This document shows, in pieces, positions 49,201 through 64,000 of a stretch of 64,000 nt of DNA. This stretch comes from Bolinopsis microptera (Eukaryota > Ctenophora > Tentaculata > Lobata > Bolinopsidae). How positions within the stretch are numbered: the first letter of the stretch is position 1; each line of letters begins with the position of its first letter. A program made the translations under genes and the position numbers. The notes beneath the pieces were generated by a model. It did no database searches and was not told the origin of the DNA. It was given only the letters and a program-made list of their open reading frames with translations. Location of the stretch: assembly GCF_026151205.1 (NCBI RefSeq), contig NC_087073.1, positions 17,255,837-17,319,836 on the forward strand, read 5' to 3'.

Positions 49201-52200
49201 GAATTATCTTAGAAAATGACAGGCCTGCGACAGCTGTTGAGAAAATGTACCCCATATTAAGTAGGAAGATTACAAATCTATTTACCTTTTATCGATTTTG
49301 CAGCGAAATGGACAAACGAAATGTGCCAAAAATGGAAACAGATATGAAGATAGAAGAAGAAGACAATTCACTACCAAAACTCATTAAGAACGAAATCTGG
49401 ATGGAAGGAGACAACTTTCTAGTCAAATGGGAAGGATTACCAAACTTCTGTGAATGTTCTGCTGTTGGTATCGTGGACTGTCCCGACAGTTCGACCATGA
49501 AATCAGCCCTTGATTCTCACCATCAGACTCATCCCGATGAAAAACCATATCGCTGCACTGAATGTCCTTACAGTACGAGAGTAAAATCAACTTTACTTAA
49601 ACACCAGCGGACTCATTTCGTTAAAAAACAGTATAAATGCTCAGGCTCTGGGTGCAACTATACGGCAAGTGCAAAGTCAACCATGGCTAAACATAAAAGT
49701 ACGCATTTTGATGAAAAACCATATCGCTGCACTGAATGTTCCTACAGTACAAGAGTAAAATTAACCTTGGTTAAACACCAACGTGCTCACTTGGACGAAA
49801 AACTGTTCGGATGCTCTAGATGCACCTAAGTCGACACTACAATCAGCCATTATTTGCCATCTGCGAACCCATAAAGGTGAAAAACCATATCAGTGCTCTA
49901 AATGTTCCTACAGTTCAATCAATAAATCAAGCTTTAACTCACATCGGCGGACTCATTCTGGTGAAAACCCATTTCAATTCTTGGAACATTCTTACCGTGC
50001 TAACCGGACATCATTTTTAGAAAGCCTACAAGCTGGTGGTATGAAACTGGGAAAATCATCGAATTCAACACATCAATATGACGATGTAGGGCCCATTTTT
50101 GTTAAGCCAGTAATTTTTGTCAAGCCAGTCTCTTTTGTAAAGCCTCTAACTTTTGTCAAGCCTGTGACCTCTGTTAATCCCTTCATCTCTACTTCCAGAT
50201 TAATTCCCAGGGCTTCCTCTAGTTATCTGCCAGAATTAACTCGTCCAATACGAGGGATCCCGTCTACTCAGTCTGTACTTACTTCTTATCGAGCAGGTTC
50301 ATCTACTTTCTCTACAATTCATACTGCAAACTCTACGAACCCTACATATCCTACAAATCCTACAAACCCTACATATCCTACATATCTACATGTCTTACAA
50401 ACCCTACAAACCCTACATATCCTTCAAATCCTACAAACCCTACATATCCTACATATCCTACAAACCCTACATATCCTACAAACCCTACATATCCTACATA
50501 TTCTACAAACCCTATATATCCTACATATTCTACAAACCCTACATATCCTACATATTCTACCCCCTACGTACTCTCCGCATCACATCCCACGACCTTCCCT
50601 TCCTCATGTCAGTACAGCGGTTAATATAGGGATTACTAAACATAAACAAAAGTTGAGGTTTATGAACCCACTGGTGAATGAACAATGAAAGTAAATATTG
50701 ATAGCTTGTTTCTTTTATGAAATTTAGAAAATACATCATAGGTGTATCTATATTCTATGACCTTTAAGGTGTATTGGATGAGGATTTTAAGACTTATTAT
50801 CGGTCATATATTGTAAGTGTATTATATTATATTGTAAGTGTTTTGTATTACTGAAAGGTGAAGTTTGTTAGCATGATGAAGCATGAGGAACATAATTGGG
50901 GGGGGGGGGGGGGGGTCCAACTACATTTTTGTACACTAATTTAGCGTACATTTGGCAAAAATCTGATGGCCATGTACATTAATGGTCATAAAAAATGTAC
51001 AAAAAATTGGAAATCCCTGGAAACGGAACAGGAAAAACAGGAAAAAACATGTTTTGTACATTTTTGTACATGTACATTTGGCAAAAATCTGGTGGCCAAA
51101 CAGGAAAAAACATATTTTGTACATTTTTGTGCATTTTTGTACATGTACATTTGGCAAAAATCTGGTGGCCAAACAGGAAAAAACATATTTTGTACATTTT
51201 TGTACATGTACATTTGGAAAAAATCTGGTGGCCATGTACAAAAATGTAGTTGGACCCCCCCATAATTAGAGGAGATTTTATTGCCATTTTTGCCATAGAC
51301 TTGTGGAGTCTCTCAAATAAATGGCAAAATGATTGTTTATTAGTTGCCAAAAAATTAAAAAACTTTTCGTTATTGCAAATACACAGAATCTTTGTCGCAA
51401 GTGCAAGTGAGCGGGGTAGTTAATATTGTGGTTTCTTCATCCTTTTCTGTCGAAAAGGTTTTGGTTTGCATTAAATTAAAAGCTGTTTTATAAAGTGGAA
51501 TTATTGACTTTGGAATATTAATACTTCGGCCATCTTCGTCGTCTACGCCTAATTTTGTAAAGATAATTGAAAATAAAACCGTTCATCTCTCAACATCAAA
51601 GGAGAAACTTTGGCAGCTTGAGATGAAACAACGAAGATAAAGGTCAGATGAAAAATCTTGAATATCTTGAAGAATGCCGAACCCTCCTGTCCACCTTGCG
51701 AGTCAAGATCCACAAAGGGTAAAATCTGGTATAAAAGCACGACAATCAGACTCACATCAGTATATCACCATCCTCCACAGTAACAACAGCAACCATCTGA
51801 TAGATCCCCTCGCACAACATGGTGATGACACGACTCTGGCTTATCTTGGTAGCGACCTGTTTCCACAACTCTCAACAAGCAGCCCTGGTGACCAGCAAGT
51901 TCTGCTCCGAGCTCCCCAAACCTCTAAATGTCTCTGTGCAAGCCTGCTGGCGCAATACAATGGAGATGAAGGAGCTGATAGGAAAGACAGCTGGGGCCGT
52001 GGTGACCGGAGCCTGTTCTGATGTGGACTCTAAATCCGACAACAAGGATCTGGGCAGGTATCTGATTGAAGGGTTCGTGAACCTCAGGTGTTTGGTGGTA
52101 GCTGATATGAAGCAGCTTTCTAGAGCCGAGATAGACCTTCTCAACCAGATTAACATTCTCGTGGCTGAGATAACTGGTAATCCACTGATTTGCCTGGATT

Positions 52201-55200
52201 TCGCACCCCACTTGGAGGAGTGCCCGAAAGACATGCCCCAGGATATGTTCACCGCAGCCTCCCTTCTGGCGAGAATTCTGGAGAATCTGTACATGAGAAT
52301 AGGAGCAGATGACAAGATCATGCTATTTTAGAGTGAGATGTTTGATGGACTATGTTACAGTTTCAGTTGAATTGTAGAATTTCGTGGATTCGTATTTGTT
52401 GTACCCATGTTGCTAGAAGATGGCATTTTGCAAGTTATATCATTTAAAAATTTCAAAAAAACTTTATTCAGTTACGTTGTTTAAATTTTAATCTGTTTAA
52501 TTGAAGCAATCAAAATAATACAAAAAAGCCAAAATCAATCCGAAATATTTGGGGCTTCATCAAGATAGTGACATTAAGTTCTTTCTTTATAATATCTTTA
52601 CAACATTCAGCCTAACGATCTCCCTGGTCCCATCTAGCATAACCTCCCGTTCCCCCAAGCTAACTCACCCTACGAGCCCCACATCAGCAATGCCCCCTAC
52701 CCCAAGCTAACTCACCCTACGAGCCCTACATCAGCAATGCCCCCTACCCCAAGCTAACTCACCCTACGAGCCCCACATCAGCAATGCCCCCTCGCCCCAA
52801 GCTAACTCACCCTACGAGCCCCACATCAGCAATGCCCCCTACCCCAAGCTAACTCACTCTACGAGCCCCACATCAGCAATGCCCCCTACCCCAAGCTAAC
52901 TCACCCTACGAGCCCAACATCAGCAATGCCCCCTACCCCAAGCTAACTCACCCTACGAGCCCCACATCAGCAATGCCCCCTCACCCCAAGCTAACTCACC
53001 CTACGAGCCCCACATCAGCAATGCCCCCTACCCCAAGCTAACTCACCCTACGAGCCCCACATCAGCAATGCCCCCTACCCCAAGCTAACTCACCCTACGA
53101 GCCCCACATCAGCGATGCTCTTGAGAACGAGTCTGAGAAACCTCTCTTCCCCTCGTTTAGACTTGTAGTTGTTAACCAGACTACCCCCTTTCTCACCACC
53201 CTGTAATAAAGGAAGTTTCATACACTAAATACTATTTTAGGGAACTGTAATATGAAGTATTAAGTATTGTGCAAGGGGTCACTTACTCTCAAAAGTGAAA
53301 ACACTACAAATATGGCTCTGGTGTTTTCTTTACAAACCTGGAGGAGGTATCTAGTGTTTTCTTGGTCCACATCGCACACTATTTCCCCCGTCTTGATATC
53401 AGTAGCCACCGTTCCTGGCGGCACTTCCACCACACTATCCTCACCCTGTCTTCCTCGTATTATTTCGTTAGTGGCATTGTCACCTGGCCCTGCCACGTAT
53501 CTGCAGTGGAGATGTCAGAATAACACCTTTTATCACTGTTAATATCGATAATATTATCAGTGAAAGCAGTATTAATGACATTCTCACTTTTCAGAACTAA
53601 GTGCCTAATATAATTAAGATATAACATCTAAACAGTTTTATTCCTGTTCCATATGATCGAGGTTAGTCAGGGCTACAAAACCTGACCAAGTTTAGCTCAA
53701 TCCAGTACTGCGCGTTCGAGATATGAGGTTAAAGGTACCAAAAATAGGAGTTTTCTGGTGTGACATCATTGTTAAATGTTACATTTTTGGATTATAACCT
53801 TGATATCTCACAAACTATCCATTTGTGGTCTTTCTGAGTTACACTATCTGTTTCCTCTGGCAATTTTGGTTCAGAGTCAATTAAGTTTGAAACAAAATCT
53901 CAGTATATGTGAAAGTACTGAGGATGTCAAGTTTGTAAACGCGAGCGCGTGCGCGCGCTCGCACACATATGACCTCATATCTTCCACATTTAATGATTTT
54001 TTATAGAAATTCTTTCACCATCCTGTAGCACTCATGTGCTGAGTAGGATAGCATTCAAATCATGTCTTTAAAAGCTTTAGATAGTTACTGAGGGAGAAAA
54101 TTCATGTTTGTAAACGCGCGCGCGCATGGCCCAGACTATATCAATGGACGGGAGGATTAAAGTACTTTCATACACACCAGCATGCTCATTGATGGCTTAA
54201 AATGAAGCTAAGACATACTCCTATCAGATCCACCATAAGTTAGATACCATAATAATCATTAAATGTGTCTAAAATGAGGAAGCTTTGACAAGTGCGAGTG
54301 GTTTTGGCAAATTTTGGTATAAAATAGTCCCTGAGATCATATTTTTCTCATTAAAATCACATATATCACGAATATTTATGTGTGTTGGGTGTATCCTCAT
54401 TGGTATCAACCATTTCAATCATCTAGAGCAGCTTTCCTGATTCTTTATCTCATGAAAATGGGCAAAAAAAGCTCATAAATAGTCCAAAATCGGTCATTTT
54501 CGCCGCTTTAATAACCTCATTCCTGGCACCCAGAACACTTTGGGTACTCTAAACATGATTTTCGGATACCTCAGACCCCTAACTAGCACATGGAGCCAGA
54601 AAGAACAGCATGTAGGGACTTCTAAATTTCCATGGTTGAGAACCCAATGTCACACTATTCGTTCATTAATCCTGCTTTCACTGTTATGTATGTATCGAGT
54701 TGAGATGTATATCTCTTTTATATCAACCCATATGGTGAGGATGTCATAATATCACAGAAGACGTTTCCCTGAATTTTGTAGGGGATTTAGTAAGAGATTT
54801 TGCGCGCGGAACGTATGTTACAATATTTATCATTGTAGACTCTACGACGGCAGCCGTCAGAAGTCTCACCAAACTGCTCGTTAGCTCGTATATACAGTAA
54901 GATATGAATAACTTAATAACACATCCAACCCCATTCAGGCCGTCCATCCCTAAATAGCTAAAGTCCCCTAAAATACAGACTGATAATCTTTACTCATGTA
55001 GCCGAGAAAACGTTTGCCAGCTTCAAAGTCAGTTTGTCGAAGTTTCTTGCTTTGATACCGGATAACCCTCCGGTTTCCGGTTATACGTGCAGCTGGTCGA
55101 ATTCCTTGGTAGACTACACGCCATCACGGTGGTCAGACATCTGATGACCCTTCCTGCTACGAGGATAAACCTTACCAAGTTACCAAGTTACCAAGTTAGC

Positions 55201-56305
55201 AGGGGATTTGTGTTCCCCGGTATTTGGAACAAAAATCAAATTCCCTACAAATAGTTGCGCATTGTTCCTGGGCGTGGCCTGAGTAGGTCAAGAGGTCGAA
55301 ACTTGGTTTTTCTGATGGTTTGGGACATGTACTAACTATAAAACCACCTAAACATGTTCCAAATACCCCGGAACATAAATCCCCTACAGGGGTAAAGATT
55401 CTCAGTCTTGACTTGACCTGGATTCCAGTAATTTTGGGATGGGCGTGGCCCCTGGGATTGGCCTGAGTGTGTCAAGAGTTCAGAACTCGGTTTTTCTAAT
55501 TGATAAGAACAAGTACTTCCTATTTAACCACCAAAACATGTCCCAAATACCCCGGAACACAAATCCCCTACAAGGGTCGAATCCCCTACAAATCCCCTAC
55601 AAAAATCAAGGAAACGTACTCATCGATATATCGATTAAAATTAGAACAATTTCTCAAAGAAGTTAATCTATTGACAAAAACAGCTGATTTGGTTACACCA
55701 GAAAGGATAAAAATGACTGTAAGTTAACAATAGACACTACACAGAGAAGACTAACCTTCTGTTATGGTGGTGGTGCACGTGGTTTAGGTTCTGGTAGACT
55801 GGCAGAGCTTCCAACCACACGTTACCTCCGTTACCTCCGACCCCATTCTTCCTTCTGTATCCTTGACCTGTGTTTTACACTTCTACAGTTTACTGGCAGT
55901 ATCTTAACAGAGTTTGTACGAACAGTCTGTTTCTCACATACTTTTGTGCAGAATGTCCAGTGAGATATAAGTTTAAAACTTACCTCCAGCTCCTCCCCTC
56001 GTGTAAATATACACACTGTCACATATTTCTCCTTTTTTAAACTTCTGCTGTTCCTTCACCATATCTTGCATCATCTTCCTGTAAAAACCGCGATGTATAT
56101 CCACATGTTGGAAACGAACAGGTGTTCATCGACAAAAGTACAGCCTTAAGGGTAAGATTGAGTTTCTTTAACGCTATTTGTCGATAACTATACTAACACT
56201 ATACCTGTCTATTACTTTAGGTTGGGATGTTGTTAGTCTTCTTTGTAGAGCTAGCAGGCTTCTAGCCACACCAAAGCCCCTCGTACACAGCTTTCTTTGG
56301 GCCAT
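46267..56305 (-). CDS. GTPBP10: GTP-binding protein 10 homologue (Obg family, mitochondrial ribosome assembly)
   Basis: Eight exons: 56205-56305, 55984-56078, 55756-55867, 53338-53500, 53094-53200, 47849-48012, 46657-46854 and 46267-46478. Their phases all match and sum to 1152 nt, 383 residues (human 387). The N terminus is Arg/Lys-rich and fits a mitochondrial presequence. The glycine-rich Obg domain follows ([48 protein letters not shown]). The G domain shows G1 GYPNAGKS, the switch-I FTTLKP, G3 DIPGLIEG, G4 NKMD and G5-like SCYTGQG. GTPBP10 assists maturation of the mitochondrial large ribosomal subunit. Intron 5 (5.1 kb) holds two plus-strand genes, and its first 450 bp is a minisatellite that copies the exon 5 end and donor. 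The first of ten donors is used in this model. Confidence 0.95.
48425..48551. repeat. 24-bp minisatellite, 5 copies, in GTPBP10 intron 5
   Basis: The unit TGATATTACTCACGTTCAACATGT has five copies with few changes. Each junction makes the 12-bp palindrome TCAACATGTTGA, so the array can form serial hairpins. Open on both strands, but low complexity; not a gene. Confidence 0.85.
48930..49000. repeat. GC-rich repeat terminus
   Basis: GGGGGGCTGCAGCCCCCTAGCC followed by a C-tract and CTGGCTACGTGCC is a word set common at ends of invertebrate interspersed repeats. A short TTAGTACGGTA tandem follows at 49005-49040. Confidence 0.5.
49308..50688 (+). pseudogene. C2H2 zinc-finger gene, frameshifted, nested in GTPBP10 intron 5
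   Basis: A strong acceptor (ACCTTTTATCGATTTTGCAG) ends at 49303, five bases before the ATG at 49308, so a 5'UTR exon probably lies upstream. The frame encodes an acidic lead ([10 protein letters not shown]), one degenerate finger, then three good fingers ([20 protein letters not shown]-type). Finger 4 stops at 49829. The next frame resumes at its K-S-T-L core and continues with a fifth finger, then low-complexity sequence to 50688. Compared with the sister fingers, 14 nt are missing between the second Cys and the K-S-T-L. The tail contains FVKPV repeats and a TACATATCC / TACAAACCC tandem (50330-50570). DNA binding is expected of the family. As written the gene is broken, though an assembly error or undetected intron could mimic this. 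Confidence 0.75.
50900..51262. mobile_element. 364-bp fold-back repeat with G-tract ends and internal tandem
   Basis: GGGGTCCAACTACATTTTTG (after a 17-G run) at the left is matched by its inverse at the right (about 51238-51262). Inside, a roughly 60-70-bp unit (TGTACATTTGGCAAAAATCT, then GGTGGCCAAACAGGAAAAAA) occurs three to four times. Open frames on both strands (60-120 codons) are products of the repeat and are left out. Confidence 0.75.
51730..51737 (+). promoter_or_regulatory. TATA box of the nested secreted-protein gene
   Basis: TATAAAAG lies 89 bp before the ATG at 51819. An Inr-like TCAGACTC and TCAGTAT lie about 20-40 bp downstream. A textbook core promoter in position. Confidence 0.65.
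51819..52331 (+). CDS. Small secreted six-cysteine helical protein, unknown family
   Basis: A single-exon 170-codon frame behind a TATA box, inside GTPBP10 intron 5 on the opposite strand. It starts with a signal peptide ([11 protein letters not shown] core, likely cleaved after QQAA). The second ATG (codon 3) is an equally good start. The mature part has six Cys (29, 43, 66, 91, 125, 135), enough for three disulfides, and one N-glycosylation site at Asn37 (NVS). Predicted-looking amphipathic helices lie at about 46-66, 76-119 and 138-162. Length, cysteines and helices resemble secreted helical-bundle factors, but there is no sequence motif to name a family. No clear AATAAA follows within 200 bp. 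Confidence 0.7.
   Translation: MVMTRLWLILVATCFHNSQQAALVTSKFCSELPKPLNVSVQACWRNTMEMKELIGKTAGAVVTGACSDVDSKSDNKDLGRYLIEGFVNLRCLVVADMKQLSRAEIDLLNQINILVAEITGNPLICLDFAPHLEECPKDMPQDMFTAASLLARILENLYMRIGADDKIMLF
52642..53116 (-). repeat. 10-copy 47-bp minisatellite of the GTPBP10 exon 5/intron 5 boundary
   Basis: On the minus strand each unit is 23 nt of coding end (ATTGCTGATGTGGGGCTCGT plus AGG) followed by 24 nt of intron start (GTGAGTTAGCTTGGGGTAGG plus GGGC). The marker GCAATG (plus strand) recurs at 52687, 52734, 52781, 52829, 52876, 52923, 52970, 53018 and 53065. The true exon copy is at 53112, so spacing is 47 or 48 bp. Every copy retains a full 5' splice site, one with a point change beside it. 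Since 47 is not a multiple of three, use of the second or third donor would shift frame. Confidence 0.92.
53937..53965. repeat. Alternating CG/GC tract
   Basis: CGCGAGCGCGTGCGCGCGCT with a second tract at 54115-54127 (CGCGCGCGCGC). Possible Z-DNA formers in GTPBP10 intron 3. The surrounding 53.6-54.7 kb shows no gene. Confidence 0.6.
55200..55580. repeat. GGGGATTTGTGTTCC-type MITE plus partial copy
   Basis: AGGGGATTTGTGTTCCCCGG at 55200 faces its inverse ending near 55388 (CCGGAACATAAATCCCCTAC), a roughly 190-bp inverted-repeat element. A second partial copy runs to about 55580 and again ends CCGGAACACAAATCCCCTAC. It sits in GTPBP10 intron 3. Confidence 0.7.
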
Positions 56306-56309
56306 CACT

Positions 56310-57850
56310 GAGTTATTTAGCCGGTAAAGTTAATGTAATTGTTAGCGCCTCGCCAGTTACCACATGTTTTGTGTGTAATGTGATAAGATTGAGGAGGCCG
56401 TTTTGGCTGTGGCCAAAATCCAAAGTTCAATAATAAGAACGCACGTGTAAATCTGAAATAAAATTTAATACCGCGCGCAGTTCCTTGTACAAAGTCGGGC
56501 GCGCGTGCCAACTCTACTTATCAGTAGACCTTATTTAAAAGGTATGACCGGCTTACAAGTCGCGTGATTGATGGACGATCGATTTGTTCATTGTGACCGA
56601 AAATAATATTATAATTTAATAAACTTGTAACACTAATGAGACCATGGAAGTCAAACGAAAGTATTTTAAATTCTAATATATCGAACTGACAAACAACACC
56701 ATTACAAAGTCAAGCCCCCTCAGCGAAATTACAATTCAAATTCAACAATTATTATTTTCGAATTATACATTTGATCCTCTTACACTGATCTTTGTCACAG
56801 AAATTAAATTAAATGCTTCATAGAGCATATTAAATAACAATCACAATTAACGTAAAATTGTGTCCCAACACTACGTCTAATTAACATGCCTCTAATTAAC
56901 ATACCTCTAACTTAAAACTAAATGTTTTTGTGGAATTTGTTCCAATTTTCTAACAATAAAGAGAGCGGTCTCTTCTTGGTGATGAGGAACTAGTCTCGTG
57001 TGTAGTGGAATTATTAAACTTAATTATGCCTTCAAATTGGGCAGAACTATTGTGTTTGTACCATTTAATCAGACGAGTTTGTGTAAAGTTTTCATAATTT
57101 TATCATTTACACACTCAATACACAGGTTATTATAGTAGGTTGTAACTGACCAGCAGTTTTCAACATCATCACATTTTTAACTTGGATCATTGTAGGTCCT
57201 TTACAAATAAACTGTGATATGCATATCGTTCCAAAATGGAGTGCACATCGAAGAATATGGTTCACGAAAAATTTTTCAATTAAGAGAAGATAAAAAAGGC
57301 AAATTTTTCAAAGGTCAGAAGCATTGAAAAGTATGTCAAAATTCCCATTTCGAAAATAGAAAATACTGTCATTCAGTAATAACCGTAGCGATGAAACGAA
57401 ATTCTAAATTCACAAAAATAATTTAACACATTAACACATCAAAAACATCTGCAAACTGTATCGAAACATGCAACAAAATTGAGCAATCTTGGTTTCTGAA
57501 TAATTCTAAAATATCTCATTATTAATAATAATCGAATGTATAATAATATAGTGCCTTCTATTAAGTATACTGGCTAGTGACTATAATAACACGATATCTT
57601 GAAGGAACATGTCCAAAATCATCAAATTAATTTTTCAAAAAATGGAACAATCTTGTTCGCTAGCCTATAACTCTATAAACTCCTGCACGAATAAAAGAAT
57701 AGTTTTAACAAACTATACCATGTATTATTGGATGTAACTCACAAAAAATATCTAGTGCCAATCGCTCAGAAAACCATTTATAACCAATAAATTCGTATTT
57801 AGTAAATAAACAAAACGTATTTAGGAATAATTTAAATCAAGACACTACTC
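56310..57850. other. Intergenic stretch between PIKfyve 3' end and GTPBP10 5' end
   Basis: AT-rich, without recognisable coding sequence. The GTPBP10 promoter should lie just right of 56305. A GC-richer patch at 56335-56515 (CGCGCGCAG, GGGCGCGCGTG) may be part of it. No TATA box is evident. Confidence 0.4.
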
Positions 57851-57853
57851 TAT

Positions 57854-57859
57854 TTTATT
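57854..57859 (-). terminator. Candidate PIKfyve polyadenylation signal
   Basis: AATAAA on the minus strand about 256 nt after the PIKfyve stop codon. It would give a short 3'UTR made largely of the GTGACTCA repeat. Confidence 0.4.
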
Positions 57860-58000
57860 TTAAAACTACTTAACAACAAATAACACAGTGGGTCACATGA
57901 ATGTGTTGTCCAACCATGCCTTGTAATAATATGTCAATACTTAGGAATATTTAGGTACAATATTTGAGGTAAACCACTCAGGAATAGTCAAAGTGTGAGA

Positions 58001-58114
58001 GTGACTCAATAGTGACTCAGGAGCCAGGAGTGACTCAGGAGTGACTCAATAGTCAATAGTGACTCAGGAGTGACTCAGGAGTGACTCAATAGTGACTCAA
58101 TAGTCAATAGTGAC

Positions 58115-58122
<8 letters not shown>
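58001..58122. repeat. GTGACTCA(A/G) tandem repeat covering the PIKfyve stop codon
   Basis: Alternating GTGACTCAATA and GTGACTCAGGA units. On the minus strand the PIKfyve stop (58115-58117) and preceding Ser codon lie within the last unit, so array slippage could alter the C terminus or 3'UTR. Confidence 0.8.

Positions 58123-64000
<5,878 letters not shown>

Noticed and set aside
50966-51350. Several overlapping open frames of 60-120 codons
   Set aside because: All derive from the internal tandem units of a fold-back repeat.
51872-52321. 149-codon minus-strand frame opposite the secreted protein
   Set aside because: Shadow of the plus-strand gene; the plus strand has the signal peptide and TATA box.

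Overview
The window is nuclear DNA of an animal, about 36-38% GC by eye. It carries spliced genes with GT..AG introns, AATAAA signals, a TATA-box promoter, rhodopsin-type receptor exons, non-LTR retrotransposon relics, hAT and MULE transposase relics, and many TA-flanked MITEs. The gene set (PIKfyve, GTPBP10, DCP2, an F5/8-type lectin, divergent GPCRs) and the repeat load suit a non-vertebrate animal. A cnidarian or similar marine invertebrate is my guess; the lineage is not proven by the sequence. There is no bacterial-style operon and no CRISPR array.

Layout. 1-33 kb is repeat-dominated and gene-poor. It holds MITEs and fold-back elements (0.6-1.4, 4.8-5.6, 7.7-8.2, 11.3-12.1 kb), one intact intronless acyltransferase-fold gene (5.7-7.1 kb), a hAT relic with an 8-bp target duplication (8.9-10.2 kb), and pieces of three or more non-LTR retrotransposons (10.7, 13.1-14.3, 15.8-16.4 kb). 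A 4.77-kb TA-flanked DNA transposon (23,978-28,743) carries a 552-codon ORF and is itself interrupted by a retrotransposon relic. A broken GPCR 3' end lies at 31 kb. From 33 to 42.8 kb come a four-exon divergent GPCR (+), a secreted discoidin/fucolectin-like protein (-), and two weakly supported exons.

43.9-64 kb is the gene-dense part. Three conserved housekeeping genes lie head to tail on the minus strand: PIKfyve (3' end only, running off the right edge), GTPBP10 (Obg-family GTPase, 8 exons, all phases agree) and DCP2 (mRNA decapping Nudix enzyme, 7 exons, all phases agree). GTPBP10 and DCP2 are separated by only 254 bp. GTPBP10's fifth intron hosts two plus-strand genes: a frameshifted C2H2 zinc-finger gene, and a small secreted six-cysteine protein with its own TATA box.

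Most striking: the GTPBP10 exon 5/intron 5 boundary, including the coding end and the 5' splice site, is amplified into a 10-copy, 47-bp minisatellite. A similar single duplication of an exon end plus donor occurs in PIKfyve. Exons were joined by hand from frame, splice consensus and family knowledge; no alignment was run.
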